Below, piece after piece: positions 11,470 through 25,100 of a DNA stretch of 64,000 nucleotides. Both the position numbers and the translations under genes were made by a program. The notes below the pieces were generated by a model, which was not told where the DNA came from, searched no databases, and worked only from the letters and a program-made list of their open reading frames with translations. Within the stretch, counting starts at the first letter, position 1. Every line of letters begins with the position of its first letter. Source of the stretch: Nymphaea colorata (Eukaryota; Streptophyta; Magnoliopsida; Nymphaeales; Nymphaeaceae); NCBI RefSeq assembly GCF_008831285.2, contig NC_045140.1:1157528-1221527 (forward strand), in the 5' to 3' direction.

Positions 11470-12347
11470 ATGTTTCAGGCTTGCGAGTTGGATCAAAGTT
11501 TCGGCCAACCCAGCTCACGCTAATAAACAAATGTTTATGTTATGATCAAAGAGTATTATCTCATCGAATAAATGTGATTACAACATGCATCTAAAAAAGG
11601 AAGAATTCGTCGGCAAATCCAACTCAATTTCATTCCTTTCAAAGCTGAACACGAACTTACACCATACAACAGTATATTTTGTATGACTACGCAATACAAA
11701 TAGAAGTGAAATTCCATCACAAGACTGCGTTGACTACTTGGACGAACCAAAAAGCAGTCTTAAAAGGGCATATGTTTCTACTAAATGAATGAATTAAATT
11801 GCATTCATATAGTCAAATTCTAAAGAAAATAGTGAAGAACTAATTAAAGTGCGTGGTTCATACGTATCCCTCTGCTGATGGTAGGAACCAACAATGGGGC
11901 GGCGGAAAATTCAAATTGAGACTGCATATAGGTAGAAATTAAATATAAAGTCATGTTACATGAACTCTATTAGAACTTACACCCAAATAATTGTGTAAAT
12001 AAAACTTTATACCAAAACAAAGTATAATCATTAACCGCATACCACTTTCTTTTCATTGAATCTGACCTTGGATTTTATTCAAACCAAATGATGGATTGTA
12101 ATTTAGACATTCCTCCCAACACACACACACACAACCTCACACGTGGCGCGCACACACACACACACATATTAAGCCGAATCTCAAGGGATTTGGATATCCA
12201 TTATTTCACCACGGCCAACTAAATATAGTCCAATTCGGTCCAATGTCAGCTTAAGATTCGAACCACCAAAGTGGATCCAAATCCATTTCTCTAGTTTGGT
12301 AAAGCTGCTAGGCGCTGCCGTAGAAAGCCACGTCCCTCCGTGGTAAT
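11470..12347. other. Spacer between the sHSP and PUX1 genes
   Basis: It contains the second copy of the dispersed repeat (11800-12095) and interrupted (AC)n tracts at about 12119-12170. No gene is seen; the minus-strand open frames at 11556-11750 and 12181-12381 look like chance. Confidence 0.5.
11800..12095. repeat. Dispersed repeat, copy 2
   Basis: A diverged direct-orientation partner of 3590-3880, with the same order of short matching blocks (gtggttc..tatccct, ggaaccaacaat, ctttatacca, ccactttctttt, ttcaaacc). Confidence 0.5.
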
Positions 12348-12355
12348 ATATAAGA
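12348..12355 (+). promoter_or_regulatory. Candidate TATA box of PUX1
   Basis: TATATAAG lies 33 bp before the upstream ATG (12381) and 87 bp before the second in-frame ATG (12435). With the usual ~30-bp spacing, transcription would begin near 12380, which is awkward for the first ATG and comfortable for the second. Confidence 0.45.
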
Positions 12356-12380
12356 AAAGAGCATTTCTGTAACTTGCACA

Positions 12381-15300
12381 ATGAGGGAAGAATACATCAG
12401 AGAGAAGAAACGCTTCTGCTGGTCGATCGATTCCATGGAAGCAGACGAGAATGCTCAGGTTTCTCCATTTCTTCTTTCCTTTGATCTCCTCCCTTTATTT
12501 TTCCGTGTTTGGCTTGCAATTTGACTACGCCGCCTTCCCTTTGAGCCCGCTGCTGTTGGGTTTTTTCAATTAGAAGTTGATGACGTTGATGAGTTTCTTC
12601 TTTTCTGTATGGAGATTCATTATTGGGTTGTTTTCCTCCCGGTTCATTTTTCGGGTACTCATTTTTCCCATGGGTGCTTGTTGGTGGCATTTAATTGAGA
12701 CTTTTGTGCTTGTTGGATGTTTTTCCGATAATAAACAGTAGCTGAGTTTTGATTAATTTTGATGGGATTTCAGTCTACGTTTCGTGAAAGTTCATTTTAT
12801 CTTTATGGATCGACAAAGGCTACTGGTTATTGGTTTCTGGGAATAAATTCTTAAAGGCCGAATAGAAAGGAGCTTTCTTCTTTTGCCCCTTAACCAACAT
12901 GTTTGAGTTTAGTGTCATTAGTGCAGGTGATTTAACATCAAATCCACGACATAGGTAACAGAAAGAGAACTGTATGTTGGATTCGTTTACAATTCAATTT
13001 TGTAAAATCTCCTGTTCTTGACATGGAATCGGATCATGTGATGCTTTCAATTTGGTTGGATAGTTGAATGGATGACCATGAGTAGATCTGAAGGTCAAGG
13101 AAAACTATCAAATATTGGTAGCCTATTATTTTTCGACAAATGAAAGCTTAGACTCAACTCGTCACAGCTTCTTTGAAAGGTATAGACTCATACTCGTACA
13201 AAAATTGCTGGAGATTTTTTGGCTTTTATTTGTCTGGAAGAAAAACATACAAGGCAGGACAAAGAAGCTTGTATCTCGCTTGTATGTCCCATATCTGGAA
13301 AAACGGCTTAAACCAAGAAGCGATTTCTGTTCTAGGACTAGACTGGTTGGCAAGAAGCGTACTTCTAACAAAGTAACATGGTCAAGCAGTCAATTATGAA
13401 CGTATGTCGTAGCATTAATGCGTTTTGAGTTCTGATAGATGTGTCAGTATGGAAAATTTGCAGTTTAATCCAGACAGAAGAAGGTTTCTCAATTTCTAGG
13501 GTACAGAAACTTTCTGTGGTGGACTATCGAAGTGACTGAGAGTAGGCTTCACAATTGTATCTAGGGCCTCAGTTATGGAATCTGTACTTTGTGGTGGGCA
13601 GGTTAAACATTATTATGTTTCTTGGAAAAATTAATTGGCCTAAACAGTGTTTGCGTGCAGAAAATAGTCTTCCTAGCACTCTTTGTTCTTGTTTCAACTT
13701 TCAAGTTTTTTTCTTTCTTGTGCTCTTTTGTGAACTTAATGAAGAAAATCTTGCTTTGACACATGTTAAGCTAGTGTTGTTAGCAGATTCATATCATATT
13801 TTCAAATAACATAGGATTTAAGAAAAGTGGCATGTTGCAACCCTGAAACTAGTTGAAGGGTGTCACTATACTGAGAAGCTAGTTTTAGCATGTCCGTATA
13901 ATGTATCAGCCTGTTGGGGGTAACTTATGGTACGCTATGTCCCTATGTCTTAAATTACAATACAATACCAGAAAGCAAAGAAAGTTTTTTGAACCTAAAG
14001 TTGCATAAATTCCTTAAGGCTGAATATTAAGTTTGTCACGAAAGGCATTCTTGTACATTTATAGTAAAAAATAAAATAAAATTTAGGAATTAGTTCTTTC
14101 CATGAAATACGCTTTGATCTTTTTTGTATAAGAGACTATGTCTATCCTCCAAAATAGAACATTTCAACTTTCATGGCCAGTAAGTCGTTGCAAGACTCCA
14201 AGGAGTAAGTTATACACAATAAAACTTATCTATGTGACATCCATCTACGCGTTGACAGCATAAGTTGTCAATTTTAAATTTTAGTTGTTGCTAAGGAAGA
14301 GTAGCATGTGCTTGTTATTTTGTTTCGTCTAATTCCTGTTTTCTATAAGGAGCATTTTATCCTATTTTCACATTTATCTGTGTTTTGGTTATTTTGTGTT
14401 TTGTAATATTAAAAAATAAAAATTGCATTTTTTATGTTAAGTTATATTAGGCTACCTTACATTACAACTTTGGCCTTGCCCAATGCAGGTTACGACATTG
14501 TATTACACGTTTTACAACGTCTTAATACACACTTTGTTTACACAACCTTCATCATAATATACATGTACATTCAAGATCTGTGTTGTCCCACATAGATACG
14601 CATTTATAAAAGATTCTTCACATGCAGCATTACATTGCTTGCTTGGTAAACATCACCCTCACCTGTTCACATGATTCACTGTCTAAATGCTTTGAAAGTT
14701 TCACTTTTTTTTTATCTCCTTTTCTTCAGCTTGCATGCAGTGAATATGCAATCCTCTGTGATTTTCTCTGAATCCAAGTTGATTACTAGTTTGTCATGGT
14801 GGTTCTTTGTACTTCAAAAAAAGAGTTACATATTAATTTGTACTTCGGTCTCTTTAGGTCAAGCTTGTTTCTATGGCAGAAGAACTTGGACGAGATATTC
14901 GTGTATTTAGGAACTCAGCTAGCATTATGCCTTCTGATATAACATCGTCTGTCTCGGTATCAAATAGTGGTATGGACCATGTATTTCTCTTGGGAACTAA
15001 ACATTTGATCGTAAACCACGATTAAATGTTTGAATGTTGGATAAAATAAATTGTTGTTTTTATTTGTCTACAGCCATGTTCTTATTTGGAATTTTTTGTT
15101 TACAACAGATGAAGAAGATAATTTCTATGAATTTACTGCAGAGGATTATTTCCGAATCTTGTCAAGTAGGAAGGAAGGTAGTGTGGACTCATGACTGTCT
15201 CATACTTCCCTCTATCTTGGACTCTATATTATCATCTGCCTGAGAGTACATTTATCACTGTAACGTTAATGACTTTTTAGGCTGAATAGGTGACTACTGA

Positions 15301-17442
15301 AAATTGCAAGCCCTTGTTAGGTAGCTTACTGTTGGTTTACTCATATGTAGCTTTTGACATGGGGTAAGAATTGAGGCTTGTTGCCAAGTCATCTCCAGCT
15401 TTTGTAACATGTATTGCTCATTAGGTCATCACTCATAATGTATCTTTTGCACTTTATTGAGTTAGTTCTGAATCTTCTGATTACCCAGATAAAGTCCTGA
15501 AGACCCGGAAAATTCGAGAAGAGGAAGAGGCTGCTCGCAGATCAAAGTTTACTAAGGTATGCCTTCTAGTGCTTCTTAGCTGTTCAAGAAGTCCTTCTCT
15601 AAGAGAGATGATACTATACAGATAGCTGCCATAATGGTTCACTAGTTTGAAAATAAATTAACATGTTTTATTTTGGCCATCCACCTTAAACTCTGCTTGT
15701 TATCTTGCTAGCTTGCTAATTTACTTTCACATATTGCAGGCTGTCATTCGGATTCGCTTCCCAGATGGATATATTGTAGAAACAAAATTTCATCCAACAG
15801 AGACTGTTGCAAGTCTTATGGAATTTGTCAAGAAAATCATTGCTCAACCGGACATTCCTTTTTATATCTGTGAGTACCTCTTTACATTTGAGGCACACAC
15901 AGTTTGCTTTATGCAGAATGGCTCATTCTGTATTAAGATTCTATTACTAGCCCTCTTTTCGAGTGCAATCTGTTGTAGCTATTTGCTACTTGTGTTTCTT
16001 GATTTTATTGGCCATGATCTTTTGAGTAGTTCTGATTTCAGAGCTGTCACATAGACATGGGTATGGAAGGTATAGCTAATTCTTATGCCAAACATACCCG
16101 CCTGTGTCTGAGTACATATGTCTCATACCTGCCATACTGCACGAGTATTTGGACCTATTTGGCTTACCTGTGTGACTTAGTTTGGTAGAATGCATTTCTA
16201 AATCTGTCTAATGGTGCAGTATATAGGTTTTGACTTGAGAAAGAGACATTAGATATGAAATATGCACGCATAATATGTTTTTAGTTGTAAACCATCTGGT
16301 AAATCTGTAAATGGAAAATCAGTGAAAAGGGTTCTTGACTTGTGATGTTATGATTGTAAGTTCATTATATAAACTGAACTGCTACGATCATATCTGGGAC
16401 AAACTTTGGGACCCATAAAATAACATGACCTATTTAGATCTGGTTATTTGGGTGGAAGAGGCCTTAGTTTGTAGGAAACTTTTAACATCAATCCCCAACG
16501 CAGCAGAAACAAAATAAAAAAGGACCTGGATAGAATGAACAGGAAAAGTTGGCTGGCTTGCGTGCCGATTTTCATACTGTTTCCAACCTGTCGTCTTTGT
16601 GTTAAAGTTGCAAATGAACCCCATCTGGATTTTTCTCCATGCTGGTAAAGTGGAGACCTCTAGGGACCAGAAATGGTGCTTGGCTGATTGCATGATTCCC
16701 ATCAGCAATATGAAGCAAAATAGGCCCTTTAAAAGTATAAAATCCAACCTGACATCTTATTGGACATGCAACTGCAAAATGTGGAATTCTAGGGTCATAA
16801 AGTGTGATCCCATGAATCCAGTTACTAGGGGGAACTAGAAAGGCCCTTTTAGAGAGAGAGAGAGTCTCATATCTGTAGAGCTGCAAGCCTGCAAACAGTG
16901 CACAGAATTCCATATGCCACTATATTTTGTGACTCCTCCAAGAGCAGTAGTGGCAACTACATTTCTTTCTCAATTTTCATGGATATCCTACTTTTTTACC
17001 ATGAGATGCGACGTTGCATGAAATCTATCTGGTCTATTCTTTTCCTGATAATCTATTTGCAACTTTGGAAAAAAAAAAATCTCTGTTTATTTGTTCTGTT
17101 TTCAGACCCTGAAGCAAGTTTTCTCCTGTCAGATTAGCGAATTAATCTTCTACAGAAAGATTCTGCTTTTGATGTGCTTTCTTTGGATTTTTATTTACTT
17201 CCCTTTACCATCCCGTTTTTTCCCTGTCTGTGGTTGGATACGTGGGTTGTCCAAGTTCATTTAGTTCATTACATTTTTTATTTGTCTCCTTCAATTTCTT
17301 GGGGCTGTTGTTCCCTTTTTTCTTACCTTGTTCCCTTTTTTCTTACCTTTCTTTAAGCTACCAAACCATAGGTTTGGGTGCTGACTGCCGTGACCACATG
17401 GCATTCTTTTTTGGGGGGTGGGGGGTGTGGGGTTTGGTGGGG

Positions 17443-17474
<32 letters not shown>

Positions 17475-19202
17475 TGTTCCTTTTGGGCCTTATGTTACCC
17501 TCTAACTGCTTCAGTTCAACAAACTTTAAGTTTGCTGTTGATGCTTCAGTTTTCACTGCTTGCTATTCTATGCATGGGAGAATTATCATTTATGTCAAGC
17601 TCTAAAATTGCCAGTTGCTCAAATTTTTCTTCTCTTCTCCAGCATAAGTTGTAGATAAACTTCTAGAATGCTTCTTTCACTGTGTTGCATTTTTCTTAAA
17701 GTTCATGTCTTATGATTTTTTTATATCCAAAGCTGGCCCATTTCTGTTTAACTAGATCGTTTTTTCCATACCCTTTTGCAGATATAACTCCTCCGAAGCA
17801 GCAACTCAAGGACATGGCAAAGGATTTCTTTTCTGTTGGATTTGTTCCTGGTGCTATCGTTTATTTTTCTTATGATCTACCAAAAGGTGAATATTTTTCG
17901 GAAATGAATTTGAGAAATTTTTGCAATTTCACTATGTCAGAATTCTTTGTGTTGTGTTAGAAAGTTCTACCATAATGGTTTCCAAAACTTTTCTAGTGTC
18001 ATTTAAACTTTTCTATTGTCATTTTGGTAATTTCATGAATTAATTAGTGTGATAGAACTGTTGGCACATCATAATTAAAAGTTTCGAAAGTGAAAATTTA
18101 GATAGAAGGGTTTGTGAGCATAAGGCACATGAACTATCTTATTTTCATTTCTCAGCTTTCAAGATGAGTGCTTTGCCCCTTTAGCTGTTTAGTGGTGTGT
18201 CCTCTGTTCAGTTCGCAGAAACTGTGGGCTTGGATTATTTGTTCTTTTCAGAAGCACTTCTAAAGGTGACATTTGTCTGGCCCAGGCAAAGTAACACTGT
18301 TCGATTTATTTGGTTCATGAAGCCTGGGAGCTCATAACTAGGGTACTCGACCTGTGTCCATAAACCTGTTCTGAATAGTAATTGTTAATTGAGAGGCCTT
18401 AGTCTGTCTTTAAGAAAGCTGCAAAGTGCAAACAACTTTTCATTGATTTTGATGTATAAATTATATCACTTACCATAAAACTGTTAACTGTTAAGTCATC
18501 AAGTGGTTTTTCCTGCAACCTGCTGTGGAGCTTTGCTTTGTTGTTGTTGCCTTTGTACCAGTTAGGTTAACTAATTGATGTCTCATTAAAAGGAAAAACA
18601 CTCGACCGTATGTGTATGCTTGCTAAAATTGCTCAACTTTTCCAGTTATCTTTGTTATTTTCCATGAGGCACATGTCTAGTTTTAAGTTAAGTTTTGCAG
18701 TTGATGTTGCTGGTTTTGACGATTGTCAGGCCTCCAATTCGTAGTTGCATTATCCTGGATGAGTTAGGATCAAATATGGTGGGTCCAAATGCCATTACAG
18801 GATTGTCCGATGTTTAATAAAAGGGTGGGTGGAAGAGGAAGAGATGAGGGAGAGAAGAAAAGAGCGAGCAAGGAATATTTATTCAGGAAATGATGTAGAT
18901 CATTTTTATTGCCCGACACTAGAACATCTAACCTTCTATAACAGGTTGCCTTGGAGACTTTGCTTAACCGCTTAATCCTCTTTCCATTCATTCGTTCAGA
19001 TGAAGAAGGCAGAGATGCAAGTTCTACACCTTTCCTCCGCAATGACATCATGGCTCTGGCTGGGCTTGGTACAGTTACTCAACAAGCTGAAACTGTTCAG
19101 CCCTCACCAGAGCCAGTGGCAGAAGATATCCCTGTCGAAGGAGTTTCTGAAGCACGGCCTGTTGTCAAGAAACCTGTGAAGCCAAAGTGGTTTAAGATGT
19201 GA
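12381..19202 (+). CDS. PUX1: Plant UBX domain-containing protein 1 (CDC48/p97 regulator)
   Basis: Seven exons join in frame into 254 codons plus stop: 12381-12458, 14858-14969, 15109-15177, 15489-15556, 15740-15869, 17782-17886 and 19000-19202, all with GT..AG introns. PUX1 binds the AAA-ATPase CDC48 through its UBX domain and, in Arabidopsis, promotes hexamer disassembly. Seen here: the FYEFTAEDYF motif (about residue 70), a charged helix (RKIREEEEAARRSKFTK, about 93-109), the UBX domain (about 108-187) with AVIRIRFPDGYIVE, YITPPKQQLKDMAKDFF and GFVPGAIVYFSYDLPKG, and the conserved C-terminus KPKWFKM. Length fits the family (Arabidopsis is about 250). The upstream ATG is chosen because KKRF..IDSME resembles the family's basic N-terminus; the alternative start at 12435 gives 236 codons and fits the TATA box better. 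Identification is secure; the start is not. Confidence 0.9.
17308..17347. repeat. 20-bp tandem duplication in PUX1 intron 5
   Basis: ttgttcccttttttcttacc occurs twice in a row (17308-17327 and 17328-17347). A G-rich and (TG)n/(AG)n low-complexity stretch follows at about 17410-17475. Confidence 0.85.
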
Positions 19203-20101
19203 ACAAAATAGAGACGTACTCTCTGTTCCTTTATATGTTTTTTCTTTGGGCTGCTATTTTCAGGTTGATCTTTGTAGGCTCATTGTCAGATCATCAATCT
19301 ATCTGTCTGTTTGGACTTTACAGCTTGTAAAAAGCATGGTGGTCTATTTTATCACTTATTCATGTTTAATCATCTATATGCGACACTATGTTTCTCCTAG
19401 TCGCAAATCAGCCCAGGAGATCTGTGCCTTCTACAGGTGTTGAACATTCAATTTGGCCTTGGTGGGTTATAGGCATAATCTTCTCTTATTTCGTTCTTGA
19501 TGCATTTTTTATCAAGTCAATTATTCTCAACAAACAAAGGTTTTTCTGAGGTTGAAGAATAAAAGTGTGGCCATTAAGAGTCACCAAAACATTTTAAAAA
19601 AAGGACTTGTAAAGGTGATTCTTTCTCCTGCCTTTTCCTTCTCAATTACGTATGGCTAAATTCATGTATTCTTCCAAGATGCTACTGGGTTCTTGAATCT
19701 TTGCAGGCGGGCCGCCCTGTCCGGCCAGCCCAGGCACTTTACCCATGTAAACTGGATCTAGCTACAGTTGAACCTGGGGCTGAGTTTGACATTACCTTGG
19801 GGGACTGGACAGAAAAGGTGTAAAGGGGCTTGGAATTTACGTTCCATCCGTGAAGTGTCTCTTGTGCAGATCCATACCGAGTTCTAGCCAAGACAATGCC
19901 CACGAGCCATTAGCAGTAGATGCTTAATGTCGTGCATAGTCCGCTGTCATAGTTGACTCCTGCGACACCTTGTCTAAGCGAATATTCACGGACACTTCGA
20001 AGGGCACGTCCGCAAGAACCTTGCAGGGTTTAAGCATCTTCTGACTTGTTTGCAGTAAATTAACAAATGTTAAGCCAGAGGACGACAATTTGAAAATGGA
20101 A

Positions 20102-20187
<86 letters not shown>

Positions 20188-22158
20188 GTATGTATGTATG
20201 CTCACACACGCACGCACACCATGTCTGCCACTTTTATTTGGCCTTTGCTCCTCTAATTTACGAATTATATCACAAATTCAGCCGTACATAGCACTGCAAG
20301 CTGTCAAAATGTATAGCCTTCAAATAGAAATTTTAAGATTAGATGTTCCAAACGCATTTTATAGAGTTTCAGTTCTCAGTTTCTCAGCTTATAAATGCAA
20401 TATAGACATAACACTTTGACAATTGTCTGTATCATCGTCATATTTCTCGTGTCACCTTTATCGTTAGATATGTGAGACAATTATATGACAGGCAGTTCGC
20501 ATGCTCACTAGTGTGACCAGGTGACAATGTAAAAGAGAAATGAAGAGGTTGTAAGTATATATATGTGTGTGTGTGTATGTATGTTTGTTTGTATATGTGT
20601 GTGTGTGAAACGAAGAGGTTGCATTATTTGTAGCAATAGCAGTATTCTTCTTTTCTCATAAAAGCAAAATAAAATATTTTAACTTTCAAAACCCTTAGAA
20701 GTCGTACCTGTACACCTACGACCCATACATGACTCAGATTGACGTATTCGTCCAAAACCACACATGTAATGGGTTCAGTTGCAATTAATGGATCTATTTC
20801 TTTGGTGGCTCTAAGTCGATCAACATAAAAGGAATCCATTGAAGAACTAAATCAGGCCTTTAATGGATTGGGTCTTTAGAGGATGTCTCCTTAAAAGAAC
20901 ATTGTGTTCTTGGAACGCATTTTGCTTTGACACAAGATCATCATGTTTTTGTTTTAGAAAACATAGAATGATTATGTCCAGCGTTTGGTTGTTGGATTTA
21001 GAAATAATATTGATGCTTGCATCCCGTTCCCTAAAGCAAAAAAACATGGTATCTCTAAATCATGTATTGTAAGTGTATGTGTTCCGAAAACATAATGTTT
21101 TTCTTATTGAATGCCCTTTTATTGTACTTTTTTCCAGTATAAAAGCTACCCAAACTATGATGCAAAAAATTATAAAAAAATGTTTCTAAATTTAATGATT
21201 AAATACTAGAAATAATTTGATTATGTTTTCTAGAAAAAAGACCTTGACAATTTTTGAAACATGTGAACGGAGGGACAGTATCTCGATTCCGGTTGTGGTC
21301 AGACATGTAAAATTGAAAAGAAAAATGGATAGCTCGATTGAGTCAACTTAGTGTCCAAATTATACATTTTTGATATATACTTAGTTTATACTTAAACTTT
21401 TCACATGAATATATAACAGGTATTGTTATTTGATTTCTTAGTGTTATACGTAAAAGAAACTTACATAGGTTTAAAACTGCCCATTAACATTATTTATTTT
21501 TAATGCATAAAACCATACTTACTACAACTGTTTTTGATTCTAACATTCGGCCATGCCTCCTCTGTCTTATCACCTACTTTAATGTAAATATTTTCAGAGC
21601 ATCCATCTCTTTTCTCTTCTTGTGCCCTTTTTTGGGGATTGATATATGTGCTTAATTGCAAAACATAATAATAAAAAAAACAGCAAGAATGATCCGATAT
21701 TAGCTGACCCTCCTTATCACAAACCCCTGATGACACCTGTTCTGTTCTACAATTGACATACTGATCTTACGCTACAATGGTACCGGACCAGGACATAAGC
21801 TAACTAAGAAACGATTTTTTTTTTTTTTTTTTTTTGTGAATAACATGTTGCCTTTTTACTTTCTCAGAATTTTTCGGAGGATTTGGGATCACCCTTCTAC
21901 AGAAGCTGAGACCTGCTAATGCGTTCCTGTGATGGCCTTTCTCGTGTCTCTGTGAACCTAGCCGTATGGCCTACCTGCCCTTCATAAGTTGCTCGCTATT
22001 GACTCACCAGCCGCCTTTTTTTTCTCAACCAGTTCTTAGCAGGGAGAAGATCTGTTCGGTCTTTATGCGCTTTCGCCTGAGCTACGCAAATGAATAAAGG
22101 GATTTGCGTTGAGAGGCGCGCTCCCCATGTTCGTGTTTTGGAGTTTTTGCGAGAAGGA
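19203..22158. other. Spacer between PUX1 and the membrane zinc-finger gene
   Basis: The first few hundred bases are the presumed PUX1 3' untranslated region. The rest is AT-rich with a long (AT)n tract (20107-20184), (TG)n tracts near 20560-20606 and a T-run at about 21817-21835. The open frames over the (AT)n tract encode only Tyr-Ile repeats. From about 22000 the sequence is likely promoter and leader of the next gene. Confidence 0.5.
20107..20184. repeat. (AT)39 microsatellite
   Basis: About 78 uninterrupted bases of alternating A and T, followed by short ATGT and CACACG repeats. Such tracts are often variable between individuals. Confidence 0.95.
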
Positions 22159-25100
22159 ATGTTCCGGAGATCAATCATCTTCTTTCTTTTTCTTCTGCTT
22201 CACAAATCTGTTGGGGATGAGCAGCCTTTTCTTTCCCACCATCAACACCAGGTATCTTTTTCGTTTGTTTCTTGATAGACTTCGTGATGTCGTTGACCTT
22301 ATTCGGTTGGGGAATTTTCGGTAATCTTCAGTTGGTTGCTTGCTTCGATGGATACCCTGAAATATGAGGGACACCCAGGAAGAAAAACTGGGTTTAGCAG
22401 TCGGACGGAAGGTTTTCTAGTGGTTTTTTTTTCTTTTTTTAAATGCTCTGATGAATTGAGGCTTTGAGGCAATACTTGTGTTGGTTGGTTGTGCTTATGC
22501 TTGTTGTCTTGAATCTTGAGAATTTCCTGTGTCCAGGGAAGACGAAGAGAGAGAATCAATGTTTGATTTATTTTTGTGCAATTAGTGTGAGAAAGATAGC
22601 ATCTATGGAAGAAGAAAACTCCTTGCATCCGTCAAATTCTTGCACTTTTCCAGTAGTTCTGCTATGCAGGAATACTCTGTTTTCTAGGAATACGTAGTAC
22701 TAAGCTTTAGTTGGTTCCGTCAGCGTAGTGGCTTCGTTTGATTTCTCTTTCTTTATTATGCAACTCAATTTATGTCGTCTTATGTTTAATATCATCTATC
22801 GTTCTCATGCTGTACTAATATTGACTTTATTGGTCCGATATCTTTCAGGTGATTGAATCTAACACTGTGAGGTATGATGGCTAACCAGTCTCCCCAGGGC
22901 TATTGGTTCCCTGGTTTAACACATTTATTAAGTACTTACTACCGTTTATTCAGCATTTGATATGTTGAAATTTATGTACTAGGTCGCTTAAGGAAGAGAA
23001 TGCGCAGCACCATGAAGTGCATTGCTCTAGAGAAAGGAGCAGGGTTGCACGAGACATAATTGAGCAGGTATTATCCTGTCACAACATAGTTTTAGAGCTG
23101 GTTTTGAATAGTGACCCACTGGAACTTTGTCGTAATTAATTAATCCGCAGCATTCTTTGGTTTGCATTGTCCAGTATTTGATGCCCTTTGTGGAGCAAGA
23201 GAAATATCTTCTATCAACTAATTGCAGGCTTCATCCTGATAATGACATGTTTAGAGAGCAGGAGCAGCACAAGGTGCATGTTGACATCAATGAGTGGCGC
23301 TGTGGCTTCTGTAAGAAGAGATTTCTTACAGAAGCATATCTAGATCAGCACTTTGATAACAGACACTCCAACCTTCTGAATGATGTACGTCTCTTACTTT
23401 ATTATAGTATGTTTCTTATGCGTTTTTTGTTTTTCTGGAGAAACAACAAAAATGCTAGCTGACGGAAGCGAAGCCTTTTCTTTCTCGAATGGTGATTGGT
23501 ATATAAGTTTTTACTTTTCAAGACTATGTTTATGTCACTTTTAGAGGCTAATTTGCGGTATTATCTATAATCTTTCTGATGGGAGGTGGGTGTTGGTAGT
23601 GATTCAAGGTTGCAAAAATGGTGTATCCAAAACTTGATTGTTAATTTGTTATTTCTTGAATTTATATTTGAATAGCTTCATTTTTATTTTCCCTTTTTTG
23701 CTTACTTCTGGTTCTTCTTAATTTTGTGTCCTTTTCCAACATAACTTCCTTCTTGAAGTTATAGGTTAAAGTTAATGTTTAGGACGAAAAATTATGTTTT
23801 CACTCCACATTAAAGTTATCGACAGAAAAAATTGCAGAAGAGTCATTCTCCCTACCATCTGAAAATGTCATAGGGGGTTATCCATTGTGCGTTACTAAAA
23901 TATGTTGCTTGCATGCTGACACGAGTTTGAGTATCCAACAGCTTACGTGAGTGTCGGACTCTGAAAAGATTAAAAAATAGGATATATATATGGAGGTAGC
24001 ACCTCAGCCCTTGCCTTCTCTTTCTTCTAATGTAATAGAAAGGAAGAGCTTCCTTTTCTATCAAATAAGGAAAAAAGGAAAAGCATGACCCATCTAGAAG
24101 TCCTGAAGGAGTGTCGGTGTCGGTATCCAGAAGTGAAGGACGTGGACCCTTTATGCCCACTGAAGTATCCATGTAACATAGGCTACTAATCCTGGTTGTC
24201 TCAAATTCCATTTTAGAAAAATCTTTAACTTGTTGAATCATAAGAGGCAAACCTTTCAGTGATCCTTGTAGATCTTCTAAGGTTGGAATTTAGATATTTA
24301 AGATTTTATTATAAGTTTCATGAAATACGTTTCATATTGCAAGTTGAAGATATTTTGAGGGTTTCATGTTAATAGGAAAATATTATCATCAAGTTCGTTA
24401 CCCAAACTATATGAATCATTATTTTCTTGAACATCATTCTCATCATGTCTAGGCAACAAGCCAAATGATAAACATTAATCGTGACTCTTGATTTATTTTC
24501 TTGGAAACCATTTTTATTCTCAACAAAAGTTGCCTTTCTTGGAAGATACAACTTTTTTTTTTCTAAGTCATAACACTTATATCCTTTTTGAGTTTCCAAG
24601 TAGCCCAAAAAAACATATGGAATGACCTTTGAGGAAAGCATATCTTTTCATCCATTGGAACAAAATAATTGCATCCAAAGATCTATGTCACATGGGTGCC
24701 AATTGCCAGTGCTGATGTGGGTGCAGATGCAGTTGCGTATGCAGCAGTTTTTAAAAAACTTGAACCTGTTTTGTAGTTATTTAATTATTTTATAGATCTA
24801 TTTGTATGTATTTCTTTTCTTAAACTTTTAGTCAATATTTTTTATTATAAATAAAATTCTATAGTAAATATACTTTAGTCCAAAATTGCATACAAAATAG
24901 AAAGGCATTTTTCAAATCAATGTCTAGATCATCGCCATTTTAAAAATAGGCACCCTTGTTGTCCTTTCTAAAAGAGTGATAGGATGTCTTCTTTTAAAAA
25001 GAGACACCTATGTTATCCTTTGGAAAGGATGATTGTTGTCCTTTTATGAGACACATACATGACAAGGGGGGTTATGACTATGTGGGGAGAAATGGAAGGG

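Noticed and set aside
15716..17605. Open frames at 15716-15898, 16430-16913 and 17174-17605
   Set aside because: Antisense or intronic in PUX1; the G-rich and (TG)n stretch opens frames without coding sense.
19924..20419. Open frames encoding Tyr-Ile repeats
   Set aside because: They are only the (AT)39 microsatellite read on both strands.
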